Source of the DNA: Eretmocerus hayati
Lineage: Eukaryota; Arthropoda; Insecta; Hymenoptera; Aphelinidae
Reading direction: 5' to 3'
NCBI GenBank assembly: GCA_029851415.1
Contig: CM056742.1
Coordinates: 98,128,976-98,192,975, forward strand
Length of the DNA stretch: 64,000 nucleotides
Shown here: positions 1 through 11,190 of the stretch, piece by piece
How the letters are laid out: each line of letters begins with the position of its first letter
Numbering within the stretch: the first letter of the stretch is position 1
The notes under the pieces: generated by a model
The model's database searches: none
Told to the model about the DNA's origin: nothing
The model's input: the letters and a program-made list of their open reading frames with translations, nothing else
Program-made: the position numbers and the translations under genes

Positions 1-3000
1 CACAAATTCCCACGTGACACCGGAATCAGAAAAGTTGTATCTAATGGGAATGAATATTTATTCAAACTGAACATACATCCTCCGAATTGAAGAGATTGAA
101 CCATCGATTCTGATAATCCAATTTCTCCAAATCAAATAAATCAACTCAAATAAATTTGCATTGATATTTGTTGAGTTATTCCATTAGAATCAACCGTTAC
201 GTATTCAATCAGAGGAAACATGAATACTTACATCTATTGCACTAGATTTGGATAAATATTTATCCAATCCTATGATTAATCCAATGAACTCCAAGAACCA
301 AAGTCTCATTTTGATATTATGGAATCTGCAAAATTCAACACGTGACCAGATCGCGGTTATATCAATCCTTCGTTCAAAATAAATCATTATTACAGGATTC
401 AAGAGTCAGTTTCATTCACAGTGCAGAAATTATTTTTCTAAAACGCTCTGATTGCTCAGATCATCAATAAACTAGACGAATGACTTCTAAGCCTACATCA
501 ATAACTTTCTTTCGAAATGAAAGATTGAGTTTCCACTACATTGTAATGGGATCTTGCATTCTTTGCACCTGAGGTCAACAGACTCATTTTAGACACGTGT
601 ATTGGAATATGACGAATATCACCTAAGTTTTTTGAATAAATCAGTTTCGTATTTTTGGATGAATATGTATTCATAGTAATGATATGAATCTATTCAGTAC
701 TCGAGTTGATTGGATTGGAGGAATTTATTCCATTGGGATAGATTTTGATTTGAAATCTCATTCAATACTTTACACAGCTTGATCACAGAAAATACCGTGC
801 TCCGTGTAGTTTTCTACGATCAAGTTTTGTTGGAGGGATAATGATTGTACTAAAATACCATTCCTTTAGGATGAATGAAGTTCCATACTTATTCCGAATA
901 GATATTTATTCAAAAGTAATCTGATGATTCTTATGTTTATCGAGTTGGTGAAAATAAATTCAAGGGTCCTCTCCAATTATCCAACTTGGTCAAACTTTCG
1001 TTTGATAAAGGTCATTGCTATCCACCCATTGGGAATAAGTTATGGAATAGTTAATGATTTTGATGAGATATCTATAAAAACTCTTAAGATTTGTATTCGA
1101 CCGATTCTTGCCACTAGGTGGCGCATGAAATGTTACATCTCCTGAAATGAATTTGTTCGAGCTTTATTAATGTCCCAACAAAAAATTTCTCACGATGATC
1201 GACAGATCTTCTCGCCATTTTAATGGCGGAACTCGATTAGTCAATTCGTAATAGAAATTCATGCTCTAATTTCAATTTTTTATCAAGTAAGGAGGCATGA
1301 ATCCCTTTCTCGCGAGCGACTAAATAGGTCCTCGATTGATATATAAGGCTCGGAAAGTCGCATGACATATACATGTAATATCAGTGCGAGCGATACAATT
1401 AGGTAATGATAGTAAAGTGCGTTGTTATCTTAGATATAAGTAGCGAGTATCACAACTACATAAGGATGGAATTAGTGACAATTGTTAGTAATAGTGATAA
1501 TTATTGACCCTCTAACTTAAGAGAGTAATTTGAATAAATATTTATCTGATGTGAATAATCTTTCCATGGTTGGCTAACAAACCATGCGAACTATATTTTG
1601 CTTTTGGTTATCTATAATATTTCATATGAATGAATATTTCTTTGAAATCAATTTCATTTCATCCTTCTGAAGGAATATCTATTCATTTCGAATATCATTT
1701 ACTCATTTGAGCATCGCAAATCGTTCAAATGCGTTACTTACGATAAAATCATCATCAGATTTCATCAAATATTATTCCGGATTTGACGAATATTTATTCA
1801 TTCCGAAGGAATGTGTTCATCCATTCTGAATGAATGTTTGCCTAGGAGGATATGAAAGTATATTTATTCAAATCAGAAAAATTTTCTCCAGAATCGTTCA
1901 ATTTTTTTCCTCAGTGTGGGTTGAAATTGGTTCAATAGGACACGAGTAATCGTAATTTTGCGAGAAAAAAAAGGGTCGGGTGCATTTTTGGACAGATTGG
2001 ACGGGGCGAATTTAAACAATGCTAAATCCCATCATGAGATTAGTTGACCGATCGCGTGTCCGTGTTTTTCGAAGATAATTGCCCTATCGAGGCGCGTATG
2101 CATTTTGCGGATTTTCCGAAGCGCGGGTTGCGGGTGAGGGTGAGTAAGATGATTGAAATTGGGTAAAAAAGTAAAGATACGGCCGTCTAATGGCCGTCTC
2201 AAGAGTGAGATTAGAAGTCAGAAGTCGCTTTCAACGTGTTCAAAGATAGTGCTCGATTTTCTCATTTTCACTCTCGCATTCGCTGATACTGGGTTGATTG
2301 TCGCACTCTATCATTTGGATTGTTCACTAAGCGCGAGTAAGGGTACATCCAATTTGAAGAAGAACGAATGAAAGTCGACTCTTAGACGCTGCGAGTTGAT
2401 TGCTGATTGTTGAAGACGATAGTGCATCAATAAAGCGCGTAGTTCAATAATGTCAAAAAATGATATAAATATGGCCCGCTAGTTGAGGCTGTGGGAGGAT
2501 GTAAAGGTCACGGGAGGGGTTCCCTCTTGATTTTGGGTTATTCCCACGTGTTTCGGCGAGTAAAAGCGACTCGAATGGGCGAAGAATATTGCCGTATACC
2601 TCAATTTCGAGAGGCTGTCCAAATTTGCCCCCAAAACTCGTCAGAAGTGCTCCCAAGCCCGGGGCGAATTTGACAACTCTCTTCTTTCAAACTTCAAGAA
2701 TATTAAGTATGAACGCTGAGATCTAGGGGTCTGGAAATTTTTTTGAAATCTATTCGATAGTTGAACTTCAAAGTCCCACAGCGTGCCTAGCCGCAAGTAT
2801 CGTCAGATAAACCCACTGCATTTCCCGTCCAATTTTGCCCCACTCTCCCCTAGATGTTTAAGTATCAGAACCGAATCCGCAACCAGATAAACGGCAAATT
2901 TTTTTTTAGTTCTAAAAAGCAATCTGCTGATTTTGCTTTGATACCGTCTCGTTATAGTCTGCCAAAAACTATGATTTCTTACGTACTTCGAGCTGCTGAA

Positions 3001-5957
3001 CACGAAAGCAGTTCCTGACGAGTGGCAAGCTTATTCGTCCAGTTGCTGATAGCAACTGGCTATCAGTAGAATTTGACTGATTCCGCAAACATCTTAGCTC
3101 ACTCAGGGAATCGATCAGCCATGCATCAAGCTGGCAAAACGCATTCTTTCAGTTTTGAAAAAAATCAGATTTTTACGATTCTAAAGAAAATCTGACTCCT
3201 CTGGGCAAAACAGCCTGTGGACTCGGTTTCTTATGCGTCGCAAAATCCGAGGAACTTATATTTTGATGAATGTACATTTGACTTCGAGGAATATTTTCGA
3301 ACATGTCGAAACAGATGCATCCAGAATGCTTGGATACCATTAGGTAATCTCCTTTAATCATTATTCAAGAATTTTTTTGCGTCCATCTCGACTTATTTGG
3401 GAAATATTCTTTGTAGTCTTGAGTTATCATACCATTCCGACCCCAAATTTTATTGATCAGGGTTATTTATCGGACTGTGTTTATGAAACGCATCTCAAAA
3501 TTATTAACTCCTTAGTTTTTGCCGGTACGTGTTAGTTTTGGCAAGTATTAGTAAGATGAACCTACAATGAATAACTTCCATATACTCTTCTTTCCAATGA
3601 AAAACGTTCGAGTTCGTCTAGAAATGTTGTTCCCTTTTCCATACACATAACAAAATAGTCGGGAACTTTCGAAGAAAAAATATGGGAAAAAGTCGTGAAT
3701 TCATCAGGAATTTTTCGAAGTCCCTTTTGTGGACACTCTGTTAGCACATTCGATTCCTTGACTCGGTGCTTTTGAAATACGTTATCCATAGTGACAAAAC
3801 TCGAACTTTGGACCATTTTATGACCAAAATGCAAAGATTGTTTGCATGACATGGAGACGAAATATGCTGCGAGAAGCCATCTGCGGAATGCTTTCTCGTT
3901 TCCTGCTGATTATCCAGAAACTTGGAAATCATCGAAACCTTCCTCTGTTATTCTCATTAACTCAACAACCCTTCGGCTTTTCTATATCAATATTCATTAT
4001 CAGGATACACCGCTCATCTACGAATTAAAAATTCTCAATCACGAAATCAAAGGTTCAGCATCTATCGAAAATATTTTTAAAATCATTTCTATACAGTTAT
4101 TCTCCATCTACCACTTGCAAATTCTGTATCTTACACTTGATGTTATAACTCATATTTGAAGTTTCATATTTCCCGGGGTCAGAATGAATCGAGGAATGCC
4201 GCTTGAAATTAAGTGACCTCGTCGCAAAAGGGGTCTGAAAATTATATAAAAATTTCAAAGAGATGAGCGGAAGAGTGCGCAAATTTTTGAATGCCATGGG
4301 AATATAGATGGAAATGAGATTTTCGCGAAATAGGTTTGTTAATCAAAATTCCGTAACAGCCAGTATCTTCAGAATGATGAAAAACTACGTGTAAACAGAT
4401 CTTGGTAGATTCATGTTGCGGAGAATGGACGCTAGAGCTTTTCGGTTGATTGTTGATATTTGGGCTCATGATTCATAGAAAAGTTCCAATATGTGGAGTT
4501 GAAAATCGACTGAGTGCATCGCTATATGATTAGGAGGCATCCTTGAGAAATTCATACAGAATATTGGAAACGTTTTCGAGATCTGGAGAAAGAATGGCGA
4601 ATTACATATGAGGAAAAATCAAAATTCAAGTGAAAAAAACCCTAGAGTCATAGTAAATCGGTGGTCTTGGTTCCAGAAAGACTGGGCTCATTGCACGAGG
4701 TCATTGAACAATGCCTCATGAGTTCAGAGAGATTGATGAAAGTGTCCACGAGTTTTTCAGTGACATAGAAAGGAAAATGAGAAAATTTTTTTGGCAAGAA
4801 TGGAAGTGACAGTCAAAATTCCGTATTAACCAATCTGTTTGGAATGATCGAGAAATTCTTGGGAAAAAATAGTTCAGAATTCATATTGAGAGCCTCGGAT
4901 ACCAGAACGTTTGGACCAACGTGGTCTGGAAATTGGGTTGAATTTTGGGTAATCAATATGACGTGGGAGAGTCATTATAAGTTGGTTCAGACTGCTACGT
5001 TGAATAAAATCGGCTATTTTTTTGATATTTCACGATCCAAGACCGTGAGAGGTGAGTCGATCCTTCACCTCCCCCGGTCCAGAACGGTAAGGTTTCACTT
5101 CGGGAAAAAATGATGGACAGATACCGTTCTGATCTGAAAAGAAATTCGAAAAAATTTGGGTACCAGAACGGTATAAGTCCATTTTCTATTGCAAAACAAC
5201 TGATAAAAGAATGTGAACAATTGAAAATCATTACGCCTCGTGCAAAAACTGTCGCAAAAACACACTTTTCACATGATGAATTGAGCATAATCACTAAAAA
5301 TAACAATCCGAATTCTCTATTGCAAAAAAATTTTGAAGCTCATTTGCCAGAGATACTAAAAATGGACTTACACCATTGTGGTCGGAAGCTATATACGCCA
5401 ATCATTCCTATACCCGCGCAACTACAGATTAAGCTCTTTCGCCAGTCCAAACTACTATTGACGGCTCAAATTCACGCGATGAACGCATTTTGAGTGATTG
5501 AGAAAAATCTTCTCGCACAGCCTTTCAAGGTAATCATATGGGGGAATGTTGGGTATAACCCGTTTTGTTGCTTTCTCTAAAGTGAAAGCTTTTGTTTTCA
5601 CCCCAACAAAAATTTGATCAAATTTTTCATTAAAACCAACATATCATTCAACATCTCTGCCTCTCGCCAAAATCTATCAATTGTAAGTAACACTTTTCCT
5701 CCTAATGGCCTTCCGAATCTCCCAGAGACTCATCTTTGCGCCCCTTTGTCCGCGTTTGTGTGTGTGTGTGGGTGTCTTGTTTTATACCGGACAAGCTTTC
5801 TCTTTCACTGTTCACCCTATCAAATTTCGGTTTTCTACAAGTTGTACAGAATCCAATTTCTGAGAGCCCAGTGATTTGGCAGCTTTCAGCTCCCAATCAA
5901 ATTCGATCCATGGGGGTTTTGAAGGAAAATCGCTCAAATTTCGACTCTTAATACACA
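1..5957 (+). repeat. Left arm of a very large inverted repeat
   Basis: This stretch is repeated in reverse orientation. Positions ~23-3275 match 58897-55640, and ~2590-5957 match 32616 down to ~30270. The match shows in long shared tracts and in the mirror-image occurrence of the same short chance reading frames, for example 205-402 minus against 58517-58714 plus. The first ~1.9 kb is AT-rich and full of palindromic AATATTTATT-type words. The arm continues after the provirus at 20215-20276. I see no coding sequence; the short frames look like chance. Homology weakens at about position 22, so the true arm end is either there or just outside the window. Confidence 0.85.
5954..5957. repeat. Target site duplication (CACA), left copy
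   Basis: CACA directly abuts the TG end of the 3' LTR at 5958 and recurs at 20215-20218 after the other LTR. The paralogous uninterrupted site at 30271-30274 reads TATG, that is CATA on the other strand, one base different. Confidence 0.8.
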
Positions 5958-6814
5958 TGTGACAGTCGTAGCTGGGCGCTCGTACTTACTTGAAAATTTG
6001 GTTTGGGTCTAGATTACTCTAATAACCCGGGTTTCATATATCTGGATTTTCGTTCATATAGATGAGGAATAGGGAAATGGTGGGGGAGAAATTACGGGTA
6101 TGGCTCGACCCAGAATATAATAGATTGAAATGTTTATTGATGACTTACATCTGGAGAGGTTATTGCTGCTTCGACGACTGGGGAGAGAGAGAGTTTGCGT
6201 ATTCCATTTTGGCATTTATATACTGTTTTTGCAAGAAATTCTGCCCGTGTTTGAGGGGTGTCGGAGGGGGTAGGAGATTACATCCTTGTTATAATGACCG
6301 GTGAATTATTGTTGAAAAGCCTATAAAAATTTGCAAAACTCTGTCTTTCCTCGTGCCGGGTAAATAGTTATCAAATTAATTGGGTATTCTTAGCCTAATG
6401 ATTAAATAATTTTCGGTCCAGCAGGGCCAAATTTAATGACTACAGGGGTCATTCGAGTTCATACACGTGGGTTTAACCTCGTGACAAAAAAAAGGAAAAC
6501 TTATCAAATTAATTGGATATTCTTAGCCTAAAGATTACATATTTTTCGGTCGAGCAGAGTTGGAAAAATAGGCCAAAATTAAATGACTACAGGGGTCATT
6601 CGAGTCTATGCGCGTGGTTTCAACCTCGTGCCGTTTTAGACCTTGCTGATGTCCGGTCGGACCTCATTAGTTGATGGGCCTTTGCTCGACTTATTCTTAT
6701 CGACAAGTAATATAATTATAATGTGGCGCATTGCCTATCAATATTTGGTCCGCATCATTAACATATGAAAAGATCAAATATCGATGTCCGTTGCATACCT
6801 GCGGACGTCACACC
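5958..6814 (-). repeat. 3' LTR of the minus-strand provirus
   Basis: On the minus strand it runs from TGTGACGTCC to GACTGTCACA, giving TGTGAC/GTCACA ends. It is about 98% identical by eye to 19359-20214. Within it a ~130-bp block is tandemly duplicated (about 6370-6495 and 6498-6635, each beginning TTATCAAATTAATTGG on the plus strand), which could act as a repeated enhancer. Confidence 0.92.
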
Positions 6815-6903
6815 CTGCGACTTAAACGGTTACTTGTAATTATACGGGACCTATAATTAAAAGTAAGCGTACGCCTCTATTGCCTCTCCATTCTCGATAG
6901 TTT

Positions 6904-8961
6904 TTAGGTCCTGTCTATGGTTGGCCGTGGAGGAACCGAAGGAGAAGGGCTGGATAGAGTGCATAAATCGGGACGAGTGATACTCATTTCTTGAGCTGAC
7001 ACTAAAGAGTGGATTCCGTAGAAATTGGTGGGTGCGGTGTTCATAGCCGGGGTTGTCCTGGGCATGTCTGGTGGGAATGATGTTTCCAATGGATTTCCGA
7101 AACGGGGGGTACTCAATTCAGGATATATCTTGGTAACGTCTACTGTAGAAGGAGTGTGGCGGAGTGGAACTTGCTCGGCGCTAGTGGGATTGTCCTCCTC
7201 GTCAATTTTTGGTGGTGCCTGACAGGCGATTAGCAAACAATGTGCTAAAGAGCTCCAAACGGCTCCTAGTAGGTGGAGAGACCATCCAAAGGCTGAATGC
7301 AGCGCGTATCCACGTAGCAGGATATCTGCTATAGTCTTAATGATGTGGATAATCATAAAGATGGCGATGATTCCCGCGCTGGCTGACCCAAAGGTCATAA
7401 AACGGTCCCATATTTTATTCCAGGTTGAGTGGGCTATCTTGGATACTGCATCTTCGCTCAACAACTTCATTATTCCTCCATCCGGGTTGGTCAATGTTTG
7501 ACCGTGCATTTCACGGGCCAGGTCGTTCAACAGGTTGGGAACTTCTAACGGGAACAGGATTCTTTCGCGGAGATTGTTGAGGTCTTGGCCGGTGTATATC
7601 CCGGTGGTGGCAAGTCCTTCTGGGCTTACGTATCTCCATGTGTTTTTTGTGGCAGGTTTGATCATAAAAGGAGTTTTTGCTTCAGTTGGTCTGGGAAGGA
7701 TTTCATACCATTGATCGCCTACAAAGTAGTAAGCGGGTAGCAGAGTGTTGCAGGAAATTTCAGTTCCCTTCGTTTTTAGGATGTGGGTTTTAGGTTGGAG
7801 GAATAGGGTGGTGTTCTTGAAATTCACCTGGAGTTCTGAATAACAAGTCGTTCCGTGCTCCACCTTCACTTCGACTGGAATGCACTTAATTACGTGGATA
7901 ACTCCCCCGGCGACCAGAGCCATGTACCCAGGACCTTTCATAAGGTTATATGCAAATTCATCGGGTGACTGGACGGCAATAGAGAGTGAGTTTTTTATGA
8001 TCTGACGTTCCAGGTTACAACGATTGGCGAGTACGTCACGATACAAGGTTCGAAATTGACTTCTCATCCATTTCTCTACGTATATAAATTTTGAATTAAC
8101 ATATGAAAACATGTCCATATTCTGTGTTCGGGTAACTCGGTCTCTTACAAATCCTTTCCCGCTTTCGGTTTCGAAAATTAATAATCTTGGGTGTTCGGTT
8201 CGAATCATAGTCAATCCGCATAAATTTTCGCTACCTTTGGCAGTTAAGGCAAAAGTTACATCGGAAGAATTTACAGTATAAATCGTTTCTGCCTCTCTCA
8301 TTTCTTTATCTACCATTTTTTGGGAGATACCCTCGAACAGAATCCCATATTTTCCAAACCCGCAGGACTCGATGGGTAAAGGTGCCCAATAGCTTTGTCC
8401 TCCTGCCATATCTATACAACTGCCGTCAAGGAGAGGACAAACTGTTCCGGATTTCAGAATGATTTGGTTCCTGTCTAATTCTACGTCCGCGGTTTGGGCA
8501 GTTAGGGTGATCGTGACAGAGGCTTGAACGAAAATATTGGTCCATGATCCATAGGGATCTGAGAAACCAGTACCCTTACAATTTCCCTCGATGTCCACCC
8601 AACCGGCTAATAGTGCAGAGTGCACATCGGGGATTCCATTAGCCTTTAACCCGCTTACAACATGTCCGCCGGGTAAAATCAGCGTTCTGAGACGGTGAGC
8701 GTCTGTACAAGTTTGCGCACTTAGTTCATATACATAACCATTCGTGTTCCCGTGAAGTACTTCAGAGTTATAGCTCAACATACCACACCTCTTTACAGTA
8801 CGCGAGATTTCGACTTTACATTGCGTGACCTTTGTTTCCTTGTATTCGTTAATCTGCAGCAGTTGTACGTAAGTTTCGGTAGTTTGTACGTCATCTACGG
8901 TGATGTCACATTCGTCGACATCCAGGAGGGATAATGTAGTAACATTGAGTGATCGGGACCC
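6904..8961 (-). CDS. Chuvirus-like (mononegaviral-type) fusion glycoprotein, second envelope gene of the provirus
   Basis: The long frame is 625 codons from the ATG at 8781 and is open upstream to 8961. In the same frame, beyond one TGA at 8964-8962, it continues to an ATG at 9036 that starts a hydrophobic, signal-peptide-like N-terminus. The ectodomain is cysteine-rich with N-glycosylation sites. A hydrophobic segment at about residues 469-489, a second one at about 500-519 and a Pro/Ser/Thr-rich tail of ~100 residues follow. Its make-up resembles glycoproteins of jingchuvirales (chuviruses) known to be captured by insect LTR elements; this family call is from memory of the general pattern, not a search. 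It lies between the older env and the 3' LTR. The single early nonsense codon may kill it, or a spliced leader may bypass it. Apart from that the frame is intact, unlike its neighbours. Confidence 0.75.
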   Translation of the reverse strand, partial: GSRSLNVTTLSLLDVDECDITVDDVQTTETYVQLLQINEYKETKVTQCKVEISRTVKRCGMLSYNSEVLHGNTNGYVYELSAQTCTDAHRLRTLILPGGHVVSGLKANGIPDVHSALLAGWVDIEGNCKGTGFSDPYGSWTNIFVQASVTITLTAQTADVELDRNQIILKSGTVCPLLDGSCIDMAGGQSYWAPLPIESCGFGKYGILFEGISQKMVDKEMREAETIYTVNSSDVTFALTAKGSENLCGLTMIRTEHPRLLIFETESGKGFVRDRVTRTQNMDMFSYVNSKFIYVEKWMRSQFRTLYRDVLANRCNLERQIIKNSLSIAVQSPDEFAYNLMKGPGYMALVAGGVIHVIKCIPVEVKVEHGTTCYSELQVNFKNTTLFLQPKTHILKTKGTEISCNTLLPAYYFVGDQWYEILPRPTEAKTPFMIKPATKNTWRYVSPEGLATTGIYTGQDLNNLRERILFPLEVPNLLNDLAREMHGQTLTNPDGGIMKLLSEDAVSKIAHSTWNKIWDRFMTFGSASAGIIAIFMIIHIIKTIADILLRGYALHSAFGWSLHLLGAVWSSLAHCLLIACQAPPKIDEEDNPTSAEQVPLRHTPSTVDVTKIYPELSTPRFGNPLETSFPPDMPRTTPAMNTAPTNFYGIHSLVSAQEMSITRPDLCTLSSPSPSVPPRPTIDRT

Positions 8962-9204
8962 TCAATCATAGCCAATTAGGGACTCCGTGAAAGGGCAACA
9001 TATCCAAAACATAGCGAGGATTCTTAATGGTGACATCTCTCGGGGATCTTATTAAATTATTTTCTGAAAAAGGGAGTATGTCCTTAAGATATGGTAAATC
9101 ATATATAATATGTATACAAATGGATTTTTTTTTTTTTTTTAGAAATTCTCTTTCTCAGTTTTCTTCTTTTCTCCCCTTTAAATGATATATAGATATATAT
9201 ATAT

Positions 9205-9228
9205 AATTTTTTTTCTTTTTTTTCTTTT
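9205..9228 (-). other. Purine-rich tract after the first env
   Basis: On the minus strand this is an almost pure run of A with scattered G, directly after the env pseudogene stop. It looks like a former polypurine tract, which in gypsy-type elements sits just before the 3' LTR. Here the glycoprotein gene lies between it and the LTR. A simple A/T-rich run is an alternative. Confidence 0.4.
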
Positions 9229-10654
9229 CATGCCTCTAAGTTATGTTCTACGGCCACTGGAGGTTCTCTAGGGCTAGAGTAAGTCATGGAAATAGATCTT
9301 AGTTGTAAAACTTCCCGTGGTGAGCCTTGCAATTGGTCGTAATTGGGGATAGGAGGAGGGGGAATTTCCTGATATAGGTGCTCTTTGATAGCGGTACGTT
9401 GGAGATTCTGTTTATACTGGGTTTGGATTTTATGAACGAGGTCCGGTCCCAATAATATGATTTCGGGTCTGGGTATTGTTTTTTTGTTTCTATTCCAAAT
9501 TATTATAATTACTGTAACAACTACCAGGGTTAGACTACTAATAACGATCACGCGTGAAATGGTAGGGTTAGTGTTATTTAAACCCAGGCTCGAAAGGGTG
9601 GGGGTTTGACAAGGGAGAGTTAAGGTGTTAACGTTTCTCCGTGAGGTTCTAGCCGTGACTCTGGAGTGCGTAAAAAATATCCGAGGCCTAGACGGAGGAT
9701 GCCGATGCCGTGGAGTGTCAGGTTTTCCTCCGAGGTGTTTAGGCAATATAGGGTCACCCGAGAATATCTAAGTACGGAATAGATCCAATCACGTGTCCCG
9801 TATAACTGAGTATAGGATGGTTTATCAGAATCAAGTATGGTAGTAGAACAGTTATGAGGAGTTTGGGGCAACTCAGTTTTAAAAATTTCGTATTCACAAG
9901 AACGGTGGAGTGGGTTGACTTTTCCGGTACAATAGATCTCAAGGCTTGTATGATGACAATCGTCCAAGTTTTCTAAAAGGATGTGGTGTTCGGATTGGCA
10001 GTCTGTGGCTATATAATTACTTTTGGTTTGAATTTTTATAAATTGGTCATGGGAGTATGGCATCGGTATAGAGTACATTTGGAATAAAGAATATTCGTGA
10101 CGGCTATAGGCTGGGAAATTGTAGAATACCTTCAAACGTTAGTCTTCAGTAAAAACACGAATTTCAGCAGGGTGCGCTAGGGAGGACAACGGTATTATTG
10201 TAGTCGGGTATCGCTTTTGAATATTAGTTTCTATGATTCCGGAGAAAGGTTCGTTTAATAGGTATTGATTCGTTTCTCCGCGGCTTGCTGAATCTATAAT
10301 TCCTAGCACCTGATAATATATTCGATTGTGTAGCTTCAGTTTATCGAGTTCTAGTCCAATCCAAGATTGGATTAAGTCGTCAGCAATAGAGCTGTCCGAG
10401 GTATGTGAAAGTGCTTTTCTTTGGTTGGAGATATTTGCGCGAAATAGGGCTACTCTCCGTAAGGGTGATATTTCTGAGGATTCGTGGGTAATTTCTAGAA
10501 GGGACACCTCGATCCGACCTATCCAATGTTCTGAAGCGAATCAAACTCGATTGCGATACTGGAAATATAGGCCTGGATTTGGAGGTAAAGGGGTGATGGA
10601 TGTTTGGCTTAGAGTCACGGCTAGATTGGTTATAAGTATCCAACCCTTCAGCAT
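9228..10654 (-). pseudogene. env: Broken gypsy/errantivirus-type envelope gene (baculovirus F-like)
   Basis: The reading begins at an ATG at 10654, 63 bp after the integrase stop, with a hydrophobic signal-like start. It runs in one frame to about 9700 with in-frame stops at 10543-10541 (TGA) and 10141-10139 (TAA). It then shifts frame and continues to the stop at 9228. The C-terminal frame (9746-9228) has one clear membrane segment (about residues 66-88 of that piece) followed by a basic stop-transfer and an ~80-residue tail. Position after pol, size (~475 codons), signal peptide, cysteine spacing and C-terminal anchor fit Env proteins of gypsy-like insect retroviruses, which are related to baculovirus fusion protein F. 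The breaks make it non-functional. Confidence 0.7.
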
Positions 10655-10659
10655 TCTCT

Positions 10660-10683
10660 CTTTTTTTTCTCCTTCTTTTTCAC
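10660..10683 (-). other. Purine-rich tract between pol and env
   Basis: On the minus strand this is a run of A and G just before the env start. It could be a secondary (central) polypurine tract or simply low-complexity sequence. Confidence 0.3.
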
Positions 10684-10716
10684 CTGTAAATGAAAGTAAA
10701 ATTTGAGTGAGGGTAA

Positions 10717-11190
10717 TTATTTCCCTTTCTTTTCCTTGTTTTTTGTCATCGCGTCTGGTACGATATGAGAGATTCTTAAACGGTTGGAGTGAACGATTTT
10801 ACTAGCTTTAGACGTTTGTATTCTAACATTGTGGTTCCCTAAAACTTCTAATACCTTATGAGGTCCAGTGTAATGGTCCCCAAACTTCCCGGGTTTTGGG
10901 CCGACTAATAAGTAGACGAAATTCCCTACTTTAAAGTTGATAGGGTTTATTTTGCGATCATAATATCCCTTCGATTTATATTTTGAATCTATCAAATTCT
11001 CGTAAGCTAGAGTTCGTATTCCCGTTAGTCTAGTAATAAGGTCTACTATATAAACTTTATAAGTGGGTAACATATCACCCTCACGTAGGGGTTCCTGGGA
11101 TGGAAGCCGGGCAAGTCGCCCGAAAACTACTTCGTAGGGGGTGTGTTTCGTGCTTTCCTGTACTCCGGAGTTATAATTCAACATAGCTAT
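10717..11190 (-). pseudogene. pol: Integrase C-terminal fragment of Ty3/gypsy pol
   Basis: The 155-residue frame has the end of an integrase: the segment after the catalytic core with the words TPYEVVFGR, YYDRK and the chromodomain-less C-terminal module around GDHYTGPHKVLEVL. It is typical of gypsy/17.6-like elements. Coding similarity stops abruptly a few codons upstream of the methionine at 11184, and a stop follows at 11244-11242. The catalytic D, D and E residues and the zinc-binding domain are absent. It is the only pol remnant in the provirus and marks the junction with non-retroviral DNA at ~11190. Confidence 0.85.

Noticed and set aside
3562..5493. Frames of 96-127 codons in the left arm
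   Set aside because: Their mirror copies are truncated or shifted, and overlapping frames exist on the other strand; no coding constraint is evident.
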